Positions 16,337-25,827 of a stretch of DNA of 56,355 nucleotides are shown one piece after another. Position 1 is the first letter of the stretch. Each line of letters opens with the position of its first letter. Under the pieces are notes generated by a model, which saw nothing but the letters and a program-made list of their open reading frames with translations, was not told the DNA's origin and made no database searches. This DNA comes from Synergistales bacterium (GTDB taxonomy: Bacteria; Synergistota; Synergistia; Synergistales; Aminiphilaceae): NCBI GenBank assembly GCA_021736445.1, contig JAIPGA010000004.1:1-56355 (forward strand), written 5' to 3'. Position numbers and translations under genes: made by a program.

Positions 16337-17224
16337 TCACTCCACGTTTTGGACCTGTTCCCGGATACGTTCCAGTGCAGCCTTCGCCTCCACTGCCAGC
16401 CAGCGGATCCGGCTTTCCGCGACCTTTGACGAAATGGTGTTGATCTCCCTGTTCATCTCCTGGGTCAGAAAATCCATCTTCCGGCCCACCGGTTCCGTTT
16501 CATTGAACAGCTGGTGAAACTGCTGCAGATGACTCCGGGAACGCGACAGCTCTTCGGCGATATCCCACTTGTCCGACAGCACCGCCGCCTCCTGGGCGAG
16601 TCGGGACTGGTCGATCCCCGTCCCGCTCTCCTCGACAAACTGCTGCAGCCGTTCCACCATGCGGCTGTAGGCGTCCCGTTTGGCTTTCGGCCACTCGCCG
16701 TCAATGCTGTCGAGCAACGCGGAGAAGGTCCCGGCATGGGATGCGATATCCTCCTGAAGGTGCTCCCCCTCCTGCCGACGCATGGCATTCCATCCACGCA
16801 GGGCCTCGTCGGCGGTCTCCGCCAGCGCTGTCTCCACGGCATCGGTGACGGTCCGGTCCCTTCCGGCGGCCTCTTCCATCACGCCGGGCATGTTGAGCAG
16901 CAGATCAAGCCGAACATCCTCGATAATATGCAGCTTGCTCTTCAATCGCTCTATATGTGCGTAGTACCGCTTCAGCACCTCCTCGTTGATCTCCACCGTC
17001 TGCTGGAGCGGCGACCACTGCATCTCCACCCGCACCGTCATCTTGCCCCGCCGGAAGGCCGCTTTCGCCTGTCGCTGGAGCGCCTGCTCAAGGGAAGAGA
17101 GCTCCCTGGGGAGACGGACCGTCACCTCCTGATACCGATGGTTCACGCTGGAGATCTCGATGTGGAGCGTTCCCCACGTTTCGTCCCGGGTCGCAGACCC
17201 GAACCCTGTCATACTGGTGATCAT
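16337..17224 (-). CDS. yicC: YicC/YloC family endoribonuclease
   Basis: A 295-aa protein. It opens with SMTGFGSA and SVNHRYQEV, both YicC signatures, followed by a long helical middle and a C-terminal DUF1732-like domain ([18 protein letters not shown]). The family has RNase activity on small RNAs in Escherichia. It is preceded by AAGGAGG, follows hflX closely and precedes remA. Confidence 0.92.
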   Translation of the reverse strand: MITSMTGFGSATRDETWGTLHIEISSVNHRYQEVTVRLPRELSSLEQALQRQAKAAFRRGKMTVRVEMQWSPLQQTVEINEEVLKRYYAHIERLKSKLHIIEDVRLDLLLNMPGVMEEAAGRDRTVTDAVETALAETADEALRGWNAMRRQEGEHLQEDIASHAGTFSALLDSIDGEWPKAKRDAYSRMVERLQQFVEESGTGIDQSRLAQEAAVLSDKWDIAEELSRSRSHLQQFHQLFNETEPVGRKMDFLTQEMNREINTISSKVAESRIRWLAVEAKAALERIREQVQNVE

Positions 17225-17236
17225 GCGCCAGCCTCC

Positions 17237-18346
17237 TTACCGGATCATCGCTCGTCGTCTGTCTACGAGACGGAGCAGATGGTCCGTCCCCGCCCCCGAC
17301 CTGGCGCAGACAGACGCCACCGTCTCCCCCTGGGCCCGAAGCCGCTCCTCCTGTCGCTGCAGATACGCCTCGGAGACCCGGTCGATCTTGTTGAGGACCA
17401 CAATCCGCGGGATCGAGCCGGCGCCGATCTCATGCAGTGTGGACTGGACCACGTCCAGCGTCCCGGGCAGCTCCTCGCGCCGGCTGTCCACCAGCAGAAG
17501 GATCTGGTCGGCATTCTCCACCTCCTCCAGTGTCGCCTTGAAGGCTGCCACCAGATCGGGCGGGAGCTTCCGGATGAAGCCCACGGTGTCGGCGAAGAGG
17601 GCCGGCTCCCCCGAAGGGAGTTCCACCCTGCGGACACAGGTGTCCACTGTGGCGAAGAGCTTGTCCGCCGCGGCGATCTTCCTGTCCCCGGAGAGGCTCC
17701 GAAGCAGCGTGGACTTCCCGCTGTTCGTGTAGCCGGTGAGGGCCACCGTGGGGAGCCCCGCTTTCTCACGGCGCTTCCGCTGCCCCTGGCGGCGTTTCCG
17801 CATCTCCGCAAGCTTTTTGGTGATATCCCGGGAACGGCGCTCCAGCTTCCGCCGGTGCCGCTCGAACTCCGTCTCGCCCGGGCCCCGGGTGCCGATGCCG
17901 CCGCCGGCGCGGGACATCTGCAGCCCCAGCCCCTTCAGGTGGGGGATCTCGTAGCGGCAGCGGGCCAGCTCCACCTGCAGCTTGGCCTCGGCGGTATGGG
18001 CGCGGCTCTCGAAGATGCGCATGATCACCTCCGCCCGGTCCATGACCTGCAGCCCGGTGCTCTGCTGCAGCGCATAGACCTGACCCGGGGTGAGCCGGTC
18101 GTCGCTGACCAGGTAGGTCACCCCCAGCTCGCGGCCCATCTCGCGGATCTCCTCGGCCTTGCCGCTCCCGCAGTAGTAGGCCGGATCGGGGTGGTCGCGC
18201 TTCTGGACCACCCGATCGGCGGTCTCGATTCCCAGGTTCCCCAACAGGAGAACCAGCTCGTCGAGCAGCAGCTCGCGCTCCGCGTCATCCTGTCTGGGGG
18301 TTTCCACCGCCACCAGCAGCGCTGTCCCGTCGGACCGCTCCGTCAT
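17237..18346 (-). CDS. hflX: GTPase HflX
   Basis: A 369-aa ribosome-associated GTPase with an N-terminal HflX domain ending in the glycine-rich GGGIGTRGPGETEFE linker. A G domain follows, with GYTNSGKST (P-loop), DTVGFI and NKID motifs. It rescues or splits stalled ribosomes under stress. The C-terminus is short. Its ATG overlaps the plsC stop by 4 bases. Confidence 0.95.
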   Translation of the reverse strand: MTERSDGTALLVAVETPRQDDAERELLLDELVLLLGNLGIETADRVVQKRDHPDPAYYCGSGKAEEIREMGRELGVTYLVSDDRLTPGQVYALQQSTGLQVMDRAEVIMRIFESRAHTAEAKLQVELARCRYEIPHLKGLGLQMSRAGGGIGTRGPGETEFERHRRKLERRSRDITKKLAEMRKRRQGQRKRREKAGLPTVALTGYTNSGKSTLLRSLSGDRKIAAADKLFATVDTCVRRVELPSGEPALFADTVGFIRKLPPDLVAAFKATLEEVENADQILLLVDSRREELPGTLDVVQSTLHEIGAGSIPRIVVLNKIDRVSEAYLQRQEERLRAQGETVASVCARSGAGTDHLLRLVDRRRAMIR

Positions 18347-18978
18347 GCTCCGGCCTCTCCAAGCAGCTCCCGCATCCTCTGTTCCAGAGCGTCGAGAAAG
18401 GCCTGCCGTGCCTCCCGTCCCGTGCCGTGATCGGAGAAGTAGAGCGGTTCGCCGAACTGGACGGAGATCGAGGCCGGGCGGATCCCGGAACCCCCCATGG
18501 GCATCGCCCGATGGGTGCCCTGCACCACCACGGGCACCACGGGAAGACCGGAACGCTTCGCCAGCAGCGCCACGCCGCCCTCGAGGGAACCGAGTCGGCC
18601 GTCCCTGGAACGGCGCCCCTCCGGGAACAGGAGGACATGCTCCCCCTGCTCCAGAAACCCCAGCAGGTGGCGGAGTGCCGTTCCGGATCCTCCGCCGTCG
18701 TCGCGCCGCACAGGACTGGCCCCCAGCACGCGGATCAGCGGGCCGAGCAGGGGAACCCCGAAGAGCTCCTCCTTGGCGAGATAGCGGAGGCGTACGGGGC
18801 AGGAGACGCCGACCACCACGGGGTCCAGGTTGCTGCAGTGGTTGGAGACCACGATATAGGGATGCTCCCGGGGAAGCGATCCCTTCCCCGAAATGCGCAA
18901 TCTGTTGTAAATCTTCAGAACAAGGAAGCAGAAGACCTTGGCTGCAGCGTAGACCACAGCCGAAAGCAGCCGGCCCAT
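18343..18978 (-). CDS. plsC: 1-acyl-sn-glycerol-3-phosphate acyltransferase
   Basis: A 211-aa membrane-associated acyltransferase with one N-terminal hydrophobic helix. The catalytic H-x4-D motif (NHCSNLD) lies near residue 46, and the glycerophosphate-binding FPEGRRSRDG near 118. It makes phosphatidic acid, continuing the PlsX/PlsY route. It lies between cmk and hflX and overlaps hflX. Confidence 0.93.
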   Translation of the reverse strand: MGRLLSAVVYAAAKVFCFLVLKIYNRLRISGKGSLPREHPYIVVSNHCSNLDPVVVGVSCPVRLRYLAKEELFGVPLLGPLIRVLGASPVRRDDGGGSGTALRHLLGFLEQGEHVLLFPEGRRSRDGRLGSLEGGVALLAKRSGLPVVPVVVQGTHRAMPMGGSGIRPASISVQFGEPLYFSDHGTGREARQAFLDALEQRMRELLGEAGA

Positions 18979-18979
18979 C

Positions 18980-19663
18980 CTATCCTCCGCCTCTCCCGGG
19001 TTCGCGGGCGATCGCCAGGATCACGTCCACCACCTCATCGATGGAGCGACCGTCGGTGGGGACCTCCCGGGCGTCCCCGGCGGCCCGCAGCGGCGCGTGT
19101 TCCCGGCCGGTGTCGTAGTCGTCCCGCCGCCGCACATCCTCCAGGACACGGTAGTAGTCCGTGTCATCGCCGCGGTCGGTCTGCTCCTTCCAGCGTCTCC
19201 GGGCACGCTCCTCCGCCGAGGCGGTGAGAAAGATCTTCACGTCGGCATCGGGGAAGACCACGGTCCCCATGTCCCGTCCCTCGGCCACCAGAGCGCCTTC
19301 CAGGGCCTGACGGCGCTGGAGTTCCAGCAGGCGCTCGCGGAGGGAGGGGAGCGCCGCGTAGGGGGAGACGATGGTGTCCACATAGGGCGTGCGGATATGG
19401 CCGGAGATGTCCTCCCCGTTCACGGAGACCCTTCCGTCCCGAAGCGCCACATCCAGCTGTTTGAGTTCCTTCCGCAATGTTTCCGTCTCCTCTGCCGGGA
19501 CGCCGCTCCGGTCCAGCACGAAGGCGAGGGCACGGTACAGCGCCCCGGTATCGAGGTAGAAGGCCCCCAGCCGCCGGGCGACACGTCTGGCGACGGTGCT
19601 CTTGCCGGCGCCTGCGGGACCGTCGAGGGTTACAATCTGTGCCACCGGATTTTCACTCTCCAA
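18980..19663 (-). CDS. cmk: Cytidylate kinase
   Basis: A 227-aa P-loop kinase with DGPAGAGKSTVARRVA near residues 14-29, the DTGALYRA segment, and GRDMGTVVFPDA for CMP binding. It phosphorylates CMP and dCMP. The start overlaps the 3' end of the HDOD gene by 11 bases. The cmk-plsC pair is common in bacteria. Confidence 0.96.
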   Translation of the reverse strand: MESENPVAQIVTLDGPAGAGKSTVARRVARRLGAFYLDTGALYRALAFVLDRSGVPAEETETLRKELKQLDVALRDGRVSVNGEDISGHIRTPYVDTIVSPYAALPSLRERLLELQRRQALEGALVAEGRDMGTVVFPDADVKIFLTASAEERARRRWKEQTDRGDDTDYYRVLEDVRRRDDYDTGREHAPLRAAGDAREVPTDGRSIDEVVDVILAIAREPGRGGG

Positions 19664-20534
19664 GGTTGAATTCTTCGGACATGCTGTCGATGAGATCGAC
19701 GATCTCCGACATGAGGCCCTCGATATCGGTCAGCCCCAGCCGCTCGATCACATCTTCGGAGGGCCGGTACTGGAGTCCGTCGGCGCCGATACCGATGCCG
19801 AGCATCAGACAGAGGATATTGGCCACATGCACCACGTCGAGGATCTCCCGGATGTTGCCGCTCTTCTCTTCGTAGTCGTCCGGATCATGATGGAACCGGG
19901 CGGTGACGATATAGGATTCGGGCATGTTCCACTGTTCCAGAATCATCCCGCCCACCTGCGCGTGGTCGAACCCCAGCGCCTGGTGTTCCGCCTCCATAAA
20001 GGGAACCCCGTCTTCCTCGACAAGACGCATGATGATGCTGTACCCGAACCGGACAAAGTCGTTCAGGACAATCTTGCCGAGGTCGTGGAGCATGCCCGCC
20101 ACATAGGCCTCCTCCACGTCAACCCCCACCTGCTTGGCGATATGCCGGGAGACAAGGCCCACACTGAGAGAGTGGCGCCACAGGGCTCCGCGGTCCAGCG
20201 CATAGCCGGTAAAGGAACCCTCCATGAATTTGTACACCGAAGCGGCCAGCACAATGCTTTTCACCGTACGAAAACCGAGGAGTGCGATCGCCTCGGTCAC
20301 ACTCACGATGTTACGCGGCAACCCGTAGTACGCCGAGTTGGCGAGCCGTAGGATACGGATCACCAGCCCTTCGTCCCTCCCGAGCCGGTCGGCGACATCG
20401 GAGGCGCTGCTTTTGGGATCGTCGAGCTTCTTCAGCGTCTCCGTGACAAACTGCGGCAGCGAGGGGATATCCCTCACCCGCTTCAGCACCCGCCGCCGGA
20501 TCAGTTCCTGCGTGCGTTCATCGAGTCCTTCCAC
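19653..20534 (-). CDS. HDOD-domain signalling protein
   Basis: A 293-aa protein with an HDOD domain covering about residues 20-220. An intact HD-type motif GMLHDLGK sits near residue 147, and LGFRTVKSIVLAA in the first half is typical. HDOD proteins act as non-enzymatic output modules in signalling and motility, though this one keeps His-Asp residues that many members lose. No partner receiver or GGDEF domain is fused. The GTG start is at 20534. The specific role is unknown. Confidence 0.82.
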   Translation of the reverse strand: MEGLDERTQELIRRRVLKRVRDIPSLPQFVTETLKKLDDPKSSASDVADRLGRDEGLVIRILRLANSAYYGLPRNIVSVTEAIALLGFRTVKSIVLAASVYKFMEGSFTGYALDRGALWRHSLSVGLVSRHIAKQVGVDVEEAYVAGMLHDLGKIVLNDFVRFGYSIIMRLVEEDGVPFMEAEHQALGFDHAQVGGMILEQWNMPESYIVTARFHHDPDDYEEKSGNIREILDVVHVANILCLMLGIGIGADGLQYRPSEDVIERLGLTDIEGLMSEIVDLIDSMSEEFNLGE

Positions 20535-20568
20535 AACCCTTCACCCCCGCTTCTTCTGCGCGGCTCAT

Positions 20569-21309
20569 CTATACGATACCACCTGAAAGAAGCTTCTTCC
20601 ACAGCTCTTTCTCCGACATTCCACACCACTGGCCGGATCGGAGCGTCCTGAGGCGCATTCCCCCGATGCCCGTCCGGATCAGCCGCTCTACCTCCAGTCC
20701 CGCCTGCGACGCGAGCACCCTGATCTCGCGCTTCCTGCCTTCGGCAAGCTCGATCTCCACCCATCCCGGTTTGTTGCGGGGATTCCGCTTTTCCACCTTC
20801 ACCGGCCGGACAGGGCTTCCCTCCACGGTACACCCCCGCCGGAGCGCCTCCATAGCCCGCCTGTCGGGGGCGGGACGGAGTCTGACCCGGTAGTGCTTGC
20901 GCATCCCCCGGGAAGGGTGGAGGATCCTCTGGGCGCACTGGCCGTCGTTGGTCAGGAGCAGCAGCCCTTCACTCTCCCTGTCCAGCCGCCCCACCGGGAA
21001 GACCCCGGTGTCGCGCAGATGATCGGGAAGCAGCTGAAGCACCGTGGGGTCAAAGCGGTCCCGCACCGCGCACACCACACCCGCAGGCTTGTTCACCGCC
21101 AGATACACCGGCGGCGCCGGGGTCACCACGGCGCTGTCGACGGTAACGGTGTCCTCCGGACCGATCCGCACCGCCGGAGCCGTGGCCGTCACGCCGTTCA
21201 CCGCAACACGGCCGGTGTCGATCAGGGTCTCCACAGAGCGCCTCGAACCCAGCGAACAGGCGGCGAGATAGCGGTTGAGCCGGACCGGTTCTTCAAACAT
21301 CGCCGTCAT
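20569..21309 (-). CDS. rluB: Ribosomal large-subunit pseudouridine synthase (RluB type)
   Basis: A 246-aa protein with an N-terminal S4 RNA-binding domain (RLNRYLAACSLGSRR) and an RsuA/RluB catalytic domain. The catalytic Asp is in GRLDRESEGLLLLTNDG. The ATG at 21309 is preceded by GGAGGG and overlaps scpB by 17 bases; a second ATG lies 9 bases on. The scpA-scpB-rluB order is widespread. Confidence 0.92.
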   Translation of the reverse strand: MTAMFEEPVRLNRYLAACSLGSRRSVETLIDTGRVAVNGVTATAPAVRIGPEDTVTVDSAVVTPAPPVYLAVNKPAGVVCAVRDRFDPTVLQLLPDHLRDTGVFPVGRLDRESEGLLLLTNDGQCAQRILHPSRGMRKHYRVRLRPAPDRRAMEALRRGCTVEGSPVRPVKVEKRNPRNKPGWVEIELAEGRKREIRVLASQAGLEVERLIRTGIGGMRLRTLRSGQWCGMSEKELWKKLLSGGIV

Positions 21310-21859
21310 GGTCGCCCTCCACTCCATCCTGGAGCTCTTCCAGACTGGGCAGGTCGGAGACGGAATCAAGGCCAAAGAGATCCATGAATCGCTCCGTGGT
21401 CCGGTAGAGCAGTGGTGTGCCTGTTCCCTTCATTCGTCCCGCCACCTTGATCAGCCCATGTTTCAGGAGTGTCTCCACCACCCGATCGCAGCGGACACCC
21501 CTGATCTCCTCCACCTCTCCCCGGGTCACGGGCTGACTGTAGGCGATGACAGCCAGGGTCTCCAGTGCCGGACGGCTCAACCGCACACGTCCCATCTGAC
21601 TCTCCTCGCGGAACCGGGCCACCGTATCCCGCAGCTCCGGTGCGGTGGCAAGCTGCCATCCTCCGGAGATCCGGAGCAGTTCCAGGCCGTGTCCGCCGTA
21701 GTGCTGCTTCAGCTGCCGGAGCGCGTCGTCGACGCTCTCCGCCGGCCGCCCAAGGAAATCGGCCAAATCGGAGGTACGGATCGGATCCGTTGCGAGAAAG
21801 AGCAGCGCTTCGAGCTCCTTCTGGAGCGGCGTCAGTCCCTCAGGCTGCGATAACGACAT
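21293..21859 (-). CDS. scpB: Segregation and condensation protein B
   Basis: A 188-aa protein with two winged-helix domains; the ELEALLFLATDPI start and the AYSQPVTRGEVEEIRGV block are diagnostic. With ScpA and Smc it forms the chromosome-condensing complex. It overlaps scpA by 20 bases and rluB by 17, so the three are translationally coupled. Confidence 0.95.
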   Translation of the reverse strand: MSLSQPEGLTPLQKELEALLFLATDPIRTSDLADFLGRPAESVDDALRQLKQHYGGHGLELLRISGGWQLATAPELRDTVARFREESQMGRVRLSRPALETLAVIAYSQPVTRGEVEEIRGVRCDRVVETLLKHGLIKVAGRMKGTGTPLLYRTTERFMDLFGLDSVSDLPSLEELQDGVEGDHDGDV

Positions 21860-22583
21860 GGCCGAACAGCCCCTCCTGCCGGAGTTCGATCTCCCCCATC
21901 CGGCTCAGTTCCAGAAGCGCCAGAAAGGTCACCACCAGGTGCGACCGGGTGGGCGTCTCGCGGACCAGCTCCGCCAGCGAAAGAGCGCGCCCCGCCGCCA
22001 GATGGGCACGGATCTGTTCCATCCGCGTCCCTACCTGGGCCTCCTCGGGCACCTCGTCGGGCAGTCCGTTCCAGAGCACATCCTCCTCCCCGGCATCCAC
22101 AATGTCCCCGTCGTCCTCCCGCACCCTGCCGATCAGCGTCCACCAGACCCGGGCCAGGGAATAGAGGTCGCCCAGATCGAACCAGATCGTCTCCTCGCTG
22201 CCGGGCCGGGTGAAACAGCTCCTCCTCCACTGAAAACGCTCCGCCAGAATCGACGAGGCCCGCCGGTAGGGCCGATAGCGCTGGAGACGGGCGGTGATCT
22301 CCTCTGTCCCGTCCTCCCACTCCCCCTCGTCACAGGCTGGATCCTCCGGTTCCTCCCGGGGCATCAGGGCCCGTGCCTTGTTGAGCAGCAGCCGGGCGGC
22401 CAGGGAGAGGAACTCGGCCAGCTCCGTCAGCGGCACATCCCGTTCCTTCGCCAGATATGTGCAGTAGCGGCCAACGATCTCGTGCACCGGCACATCGCCG
22501 GCATTGACCTCACGGGATTCCAGCAGGGCGCAGAGCACGTCCAGCGGTCCGGAAAACCCCTTGCAGGACACCTCGAAGGCCAC
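21840..22583 (-). CDS. scpA: Segregation and condensation protein A
   Basis: A 247-aa kleisin. The N-terminal FSGPLDVLCALLESREV and the LAARLLLNKARALMP helix are typical; the middle is acidic and variable, and a winged helix closes the protein. It bridges the Smc heads. It follows trpS by 13 bases. Confidence 0.94.
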   Translation of the reverse strand: MAFEVSCKGFSGPLDVLCALLESREVNAGDVPVHEIVGRYCTYLAKERDVPLTELAEFLSLAARLLLNKARALMPREEPEDPACDEGEWEDGTEEITARLQRYRPYRRASSILAERFQWRRSCFTRPGSEETIWFDLGDLYSLARVWWTLIGRVREDDGDIVDAGEEDVLWNGLPDEVPEEAQVGTRMEQIRAHLAAGRALSLAELVRETPTRSHLVVTFLALLELSRMGEIELRQEGLFGHVVIAA

Positions 22584-22596
22584 GGGGTTTCCTGCC

Positions 22597-23604
22597 TTAC
22601 AGCGAGGTGTTCCTGGAGGAGATGAAGCCCAGCGCCCCGGTCACCTCCTGCATGGTCTCCCCGGCCACCTTGCGGGCACTGGCCGCCCCGTGGTGGAGCA
22701 CATCCATGACCTCTTCGCCGTGGGCTTCGTAGTACCGGCGGCGCTCCTGCACGGGACCGAGATAGGTCATCACATGCCGGTGCAGGGACTTCTTGCAGTC
22801 GATGCAGCCGATGCCGGCGGTACGGCATCCCTCGGCGAGCTCCTCCCGCTGGGCCTCGTCGCCGTTGAACACCCTCTGCAGATCCCAGACGGGGCATTTC
22901 TCCGGCTCCCCGGGATCGGTCCGGCGCTCCCGGGCCGGATCGGTCTGCATGGTCCTGAGCTTGTCCCAGATCTCTTTGTCCGTATCGGCGATATTGATGG
23001 CGTTCCCGTAGGACTTGCTCATCTTTCTGCCGTCCGTACCGGGCACCCGCGGGGTTGGTGTCAGGAGGGTCTGCGGTTCCGGCAGGCTGGTCCCGAAGAA
23101 GTGGTTGAACCGCCGGGCGATCTCGCGGGAGAGCTCCAGATGGGCCGACTGGTCTTCGCCCACGGGAACCCGCTCCCCCCTGTAGAGGAGGATGTCCGCA
23201 GCCTGCAGAACAGGATAGCCGAGGAAGGCGTAGTTGCCCAGATCCTTGTTCTGCATGTTCTTGATCTGTTCCTTGTACGTGGGGCAACGTTCAAGCCAGC
23301 CAAGGGGGGTAATCATCGAAAAAGCCAGATGCAGTTCAGCGTGCTGCGGGACATGGGACTGGAGGAAGATGGTGCTCTTCTCGGGATCAAGCCCCGCACC
23401 CAGCCAGTCGAGCAGCACCTCGCGGCAGTTCCCCGCCAGCCCGCTCACATCGGCATACTCCGACATCAGGGCATGCCAGTCCACGATGCAGTAGAAACAG
23501 TTGTATCTGTCCTGCAGCGGGACCCAGTTCGACAACGCCCCGGCAAGGTGCCCCAGATGGAGCTTCCCCGTCGGGCGCATGCCGCTGAACACATTACTTG
23601 CCAC
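22597..23604 (-). CDS. trpS: Tryptophanyl-tRNA synthetase
   Basis: A 335-aa class I synthetase. The ATP-binding GMRPTGKLHLGHLAG (HIGH variant HLGH) is near residue 9 and KMSKSYGNAI is near 200. The GTG at 23604 fits AGGTGAT spacing; another GTG at 23613 is possible. It sits between NIF3 and scpA. Confidence 0.95.
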   Translation of the reverse strand: MASNVFSGMRPTGKLHLGHLAGALSNWVPLQDRYNCFYCIVDWHALMSEYADVSGLAGNCREVLLDWLGAGLDPEKSTIFLQSHVPQHAELHLAFSMITPLGWLERCPTYKEQIKNMQNKDLGNYAFLGYPVLQAADILLYRGERVPVGEDQSAHLELSREIARRFNHFFGTSLPEPQTLLTPTPRVPGTDGRKMSKSYGNAINIADTDKEIWDKLRTMQTDPARERRTDPGEPEKCPVWDLQRVFNGDEAQREELAEGCRTAGIGCIDCKKSLHRHVMTYLGPVQERRRYYEAHGEEVMDVLHHGAASARKVAGETMQEVTGALGFISSRNTSL

Positions 23605-23619
23605 ATCTATCACCTCGTT

Positions 23620-24432
23620 TTATTCTGTTGATCCTTCCACAACGTCTCCGTACAGGGAAACGGGACGGGACGCGTGCACCACAGCCGCCTTCGCCCCGGT
23701 TCTGTCCCGAATCGTCGCACACAGGGCATCCAGGGAGAGGGCTTCCATATCGCCGTGGTCCACCTGACAGACACATATTCCCGAGAATAGCATATCCTGA
23801 CGCTTATGGTAGGCGATATCCGCCGAAATGAACACGGAAGCGCCCTGTTCGGCCGCAGCAGGCCAGAAATCCGCTCCGGAGCCGCCCACCAGGGCCACCT
23901 TCGTCACCTCGCCGGGGGCCCCGGCGGCCGGGAAGCCCAGCAGCCAGGGGAGTTCCCAGGACCTCCGCACCCTGCTGCAGAGTTGGTCGAAGGAGACAGG
24001 GCGCGGCAGGGTCCCGACAATACCGTCGCCGAAGAGCCCCCCGTCGTCGCTCGGCAGGAGCGGCGCGGTCCGTTCCAGCCCGAGACGCCGGGCCAGAACC
24101 ACGTTCGTGCCGTCGAAGGCGCGGTCCCAGTTGGTGTGGAGTGCGATGAGCGTCATGTCCCACTGGACCGCCCGGATCACCACCCGACCCGTTGGGTCCT
24201 CCGGGGTGATCCTCTTCCGGGGCGCGAAAATCGGGGGATGGTGGGAGACCACCACATTACAGCCCCGTCGTCCGGCCTCCGACAGGACCTCCTCCGTCAC
24301 GTCCAGCGCCACCGCAATCCCCTCGACCTCTGTAGCAGGCGAACCGAGGAGCAGACCACAGTTGTCCCAGTCCTCGGCCCCGCGAAGGGGCGCAATGTCG
24401 TCCAATCGCTCCAGCAATGTCTTGACATCCAC
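23620..24432 (-). CDS. NIF3 / DUF34 family metal-binding protein
   Basis: A 270-aa protein. The metal-site motifs SHHPPIF and LHTNWD, and the C-terminal HGDME, mark the NIF3 family, formerly called GTP cyclohydrolase 1 type 2 homologue. Members bind two metal ions; the substrate is unsettled. The GTG at 24432 has GGAGGTG upstream, so the reading frame into the tRNA region upstream is not coding. It is the first gene of the trpS-scpAB array. Confidence 0.9.
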   Translation of the reverse strand: MDVKTLLERLDDIAPLRGAEDWDNCGLLLGSPATEVEGIAVALDVTEEVLSEAGRRGCNVVVSHHPPIFAPRKRITPEDPTGRVVIRAVQWDMTLIALHTNWDRAFDGTNVVLARRLGLERTAPLLPSDDGGLFGDGIVGTLPRPVSFDQLCSRVRRSWELPWLLGFPAAGAPGEVTKVALVGGSGADFWPAAAEQGASVFISADIAYHKRQDMLFSGICVCQVDHGDMEALSLDALCATIRDRTGAKAAVVHASRPVSLYGDVVEGSTE

Positions 24433-24481
24433 CAGCCGCGCACCTCCTTCAAGGCCCCTCCCTGGAGGGGGGAGAGAAAAG

Positions 24482-24504
24482 AAAAAAGCCACCGTGTCGG
24501 TGGC
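24482..24504 (-). terminator. Terminator after tRNA(CAT)
   Basis: A minus-strand hairpin GCCACC-gacac-GGTGGC is followed by TTTTTT, 28 bases beyond the tRNA. It insulates the tRNA from NIF3. Confidence 0.9.
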
Positions 24505-24531
24505 TTCCGGCTCACGCCGCAACTCTCATCG

Positions 24532-24608
24532 TGGTGGGCCCACCTGGACTCGAACCAGGAACCTTCCGGTTATGAGCCGGTGGCTCTAGCCACTTGAGCT
24601 ATGGGCCC
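24532..24608 (-). tRNA. tRNA with CAT anticodon (elongator Met or Ile2)
   Basis: 77 nt with encoded CCA. The acceptor is GGGCCCA/TGGGCCC, the D stem GCTC/GAGC, the anticodon loop CTCATAA, and the T arm CCTGG-TTCGAGT-CCAGG. The anticodon stem lacks the three G-C pairs of initiator tRNA and has an A-A mismatch at its base (27-43). CAT could be read as Met or, after lysidine modification, as Ile (AUA). The gene lies 59 bases after ferredoxin and may share its transcript. Confidence 0.95.
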
Positions 24609-24667
24609 ACGGGACACCGCAATTGGATCTCGTGGCCGGTCCCATGTGTTGTCGTCCTGGTCCCTCG

Positions 24668-24853
24668 CTATTCCTCCTCAATGTCAATGCAACTCACGGG
24701 ACAGCTCTCTGCAGCCTCTTTCGCACATTCCGCCCCTTCGGGGCGAATGACCCTGGCCTTTCCTGCGTCCTCGTCAAGTTCAAACACCTCGGGGCATACC
24801 TGAGCACACACGCCGCATCCGATACATTCATCTTCGCGCACAGTGACAACCAT
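24668..24853 (-). CDS. 4Fe-4S ferredoxin (Thermotoga/Pyrococcus type)
   Basis: A 61-aa acidic ferredoxin. CIGCGVC-x3-CP at 11-22 plus a C-terminal CPVSC supplies the ligands of one [4Fe-4S] cluster; two more cysteines may form a disulfide. The ATG at 24853 is preceded by AAAGGAGGTGG. It is a likely low-potential electron carrier for amino-acid fermentation and has its own promoter. Confidence 0.93.
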   Translation of the reverse strand: MVVTVREDECIGCGVCAQVCPEVFELDEDAGKARVIRPEGAECAKEAAESCPVSCIDIEEE

Positions 24854-24880
24854 GAAACCGCCACCTCCTTTTGCGGAAAG

Positions 24881-24909
24881 ATTGTAACCCAGTGCGATAG
24901 GAACGTCAA
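24881..24909 (-). promoter_or_regulatory. Promoter of ferredoxin (and possibly tRNA)
   Basis: Minus-strand TTGACG (24909-24904), a 17-base spacer, and TACAAT (24886-24881). Confidence 0.7.
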
Positions 24910-24954
24910 ACATTCCGCTCCCTTTTCTTCTCCAATTCGGCATTCCGGTTGTAT

Positions 24955-24984
24955 AAAAAAGCACCCCGGAGGGTTTCCGCCGGG
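24955..24984 (-). terminator. Terminator after purR
   Basis: CCCGG-c-GG / CC-a-CCGGG hairpin starting right after the purR stop on the minus strand, followed by a six-T tract. Confidence 0.75.
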
Positions 24985-25803
24985 CTAGGGAAGCGATGTA
25001 TTGACGACAATCCGCTTCTGGTCATCGCCGGCGCCGGTCATCCTGAGCAGCGTGGTGACATCCTGGACCGCTTTGTTCTCAGGCCGGTCGGCCATGATGA
25101 ACACCCCGATGCCCACCACCAGCGCCTCGAACTCCCAGGCGACGTGCAGCATCCCCGACGCCGTACTGCCGCCGCGCATAAAATCGTCCACAATGAGCAC
25201 GCGCGCCCCCCGGCGGAGCTGGCGCATGCTCATGTACATCGTCCGGACATCCCCCGTCCCGCTTGGATAGTGGACCGCCACCGCCGGCCCGTCGCTCGGT
25301 CTGTTCCGGAACCGGCAGAGCGCCAGCGGGACACCCAGGGCCTGGGCGGTATAGATCCCCAGGGGGATGCCCTTCACCTCGGAGGTCATGACCACCTCCG
25401 GGTTCTGTCCCGCAAAGAGCGTCGCCAGGCTGTTTCCCAGGGGCATCACCGTGGCAGGGTTCATCAGCACATCGCCGTAGTAGATCAAACCGCCTGGAAG
25501 GATCCGCTGCGGGTCGGAGAGCTGTTCGGCCAGACCGTGGAGATGCCGGCGCCGGCTCTCCCTGTCGACCTCCGCAATAAACCGCGCTCCGCCCGACCGT
25601 CCGCGGACCACCTCGATTCTGCCCAGGCCCTCCTTCTCCAGTGCGGCCCCTACCGCAAGCGCATCCTCGCTGGCGATGGTCTTGGAGACACCGAATTCCC
25701 TCGCCCAGTCGGTGAGCGAGAGATTGCGTCTGGGGAACCGGAGAAACCGGGACGCAAGCTGCACAAGCCTCTCTATACGTTGTCCGCGCATGCCATTTCC
25801 CAC
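24985..25803 (-). CDS. purR: PurR-type purine operon repressor
   Basis: A 272-aa protein. It has an N-terminal winged helix (LSLTDWAREFGVSKTIASED) and a C-terminal phosphoribosyltransferase fold with the PRPP-binding VLIVDDFMRGGSTASG. It is a homologue of Bacillus PurR, which binds DNA and is released by PRPP. It lies just after ispE, as in Bacillus (veg-ispE-purR). No pur genes are in the window. Confidence 0.92.
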   Translation of the reverse strand: MGNGMRGQRIERLVQLASRFLRFPRRNLSLTDWAREFGVSKTIASEDALAVGAALEKEGLGRIEVVRGRSGGARFIAEVDRESRRRHLHGLAEQLSDPQRILPGGLIYYGDVLMNPATVMPLGNSLATLFAGQNPEVVMTSEVKGIPLGIYTAQALGVPLALCRFRNRPSDGPAVAVHYPSGTGDVRTMYMSMRQLRRGARVLIVDDFMRGGSTASGMLHVAWEFEALVVGIGVFIMADRPENKAVQDVTTLLRMTGAGDDQKRIVVNTSLP

Positions 25804-25827
25804 ACCCCTCTGTGGCCTCGGCCGGTC

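Noticed and set aside
15951-18430. Plus-strand frames opposite gmk, yicC and hflX
   Set aside because: All lie within well-recognised minus-strand genes and show no family motifs.
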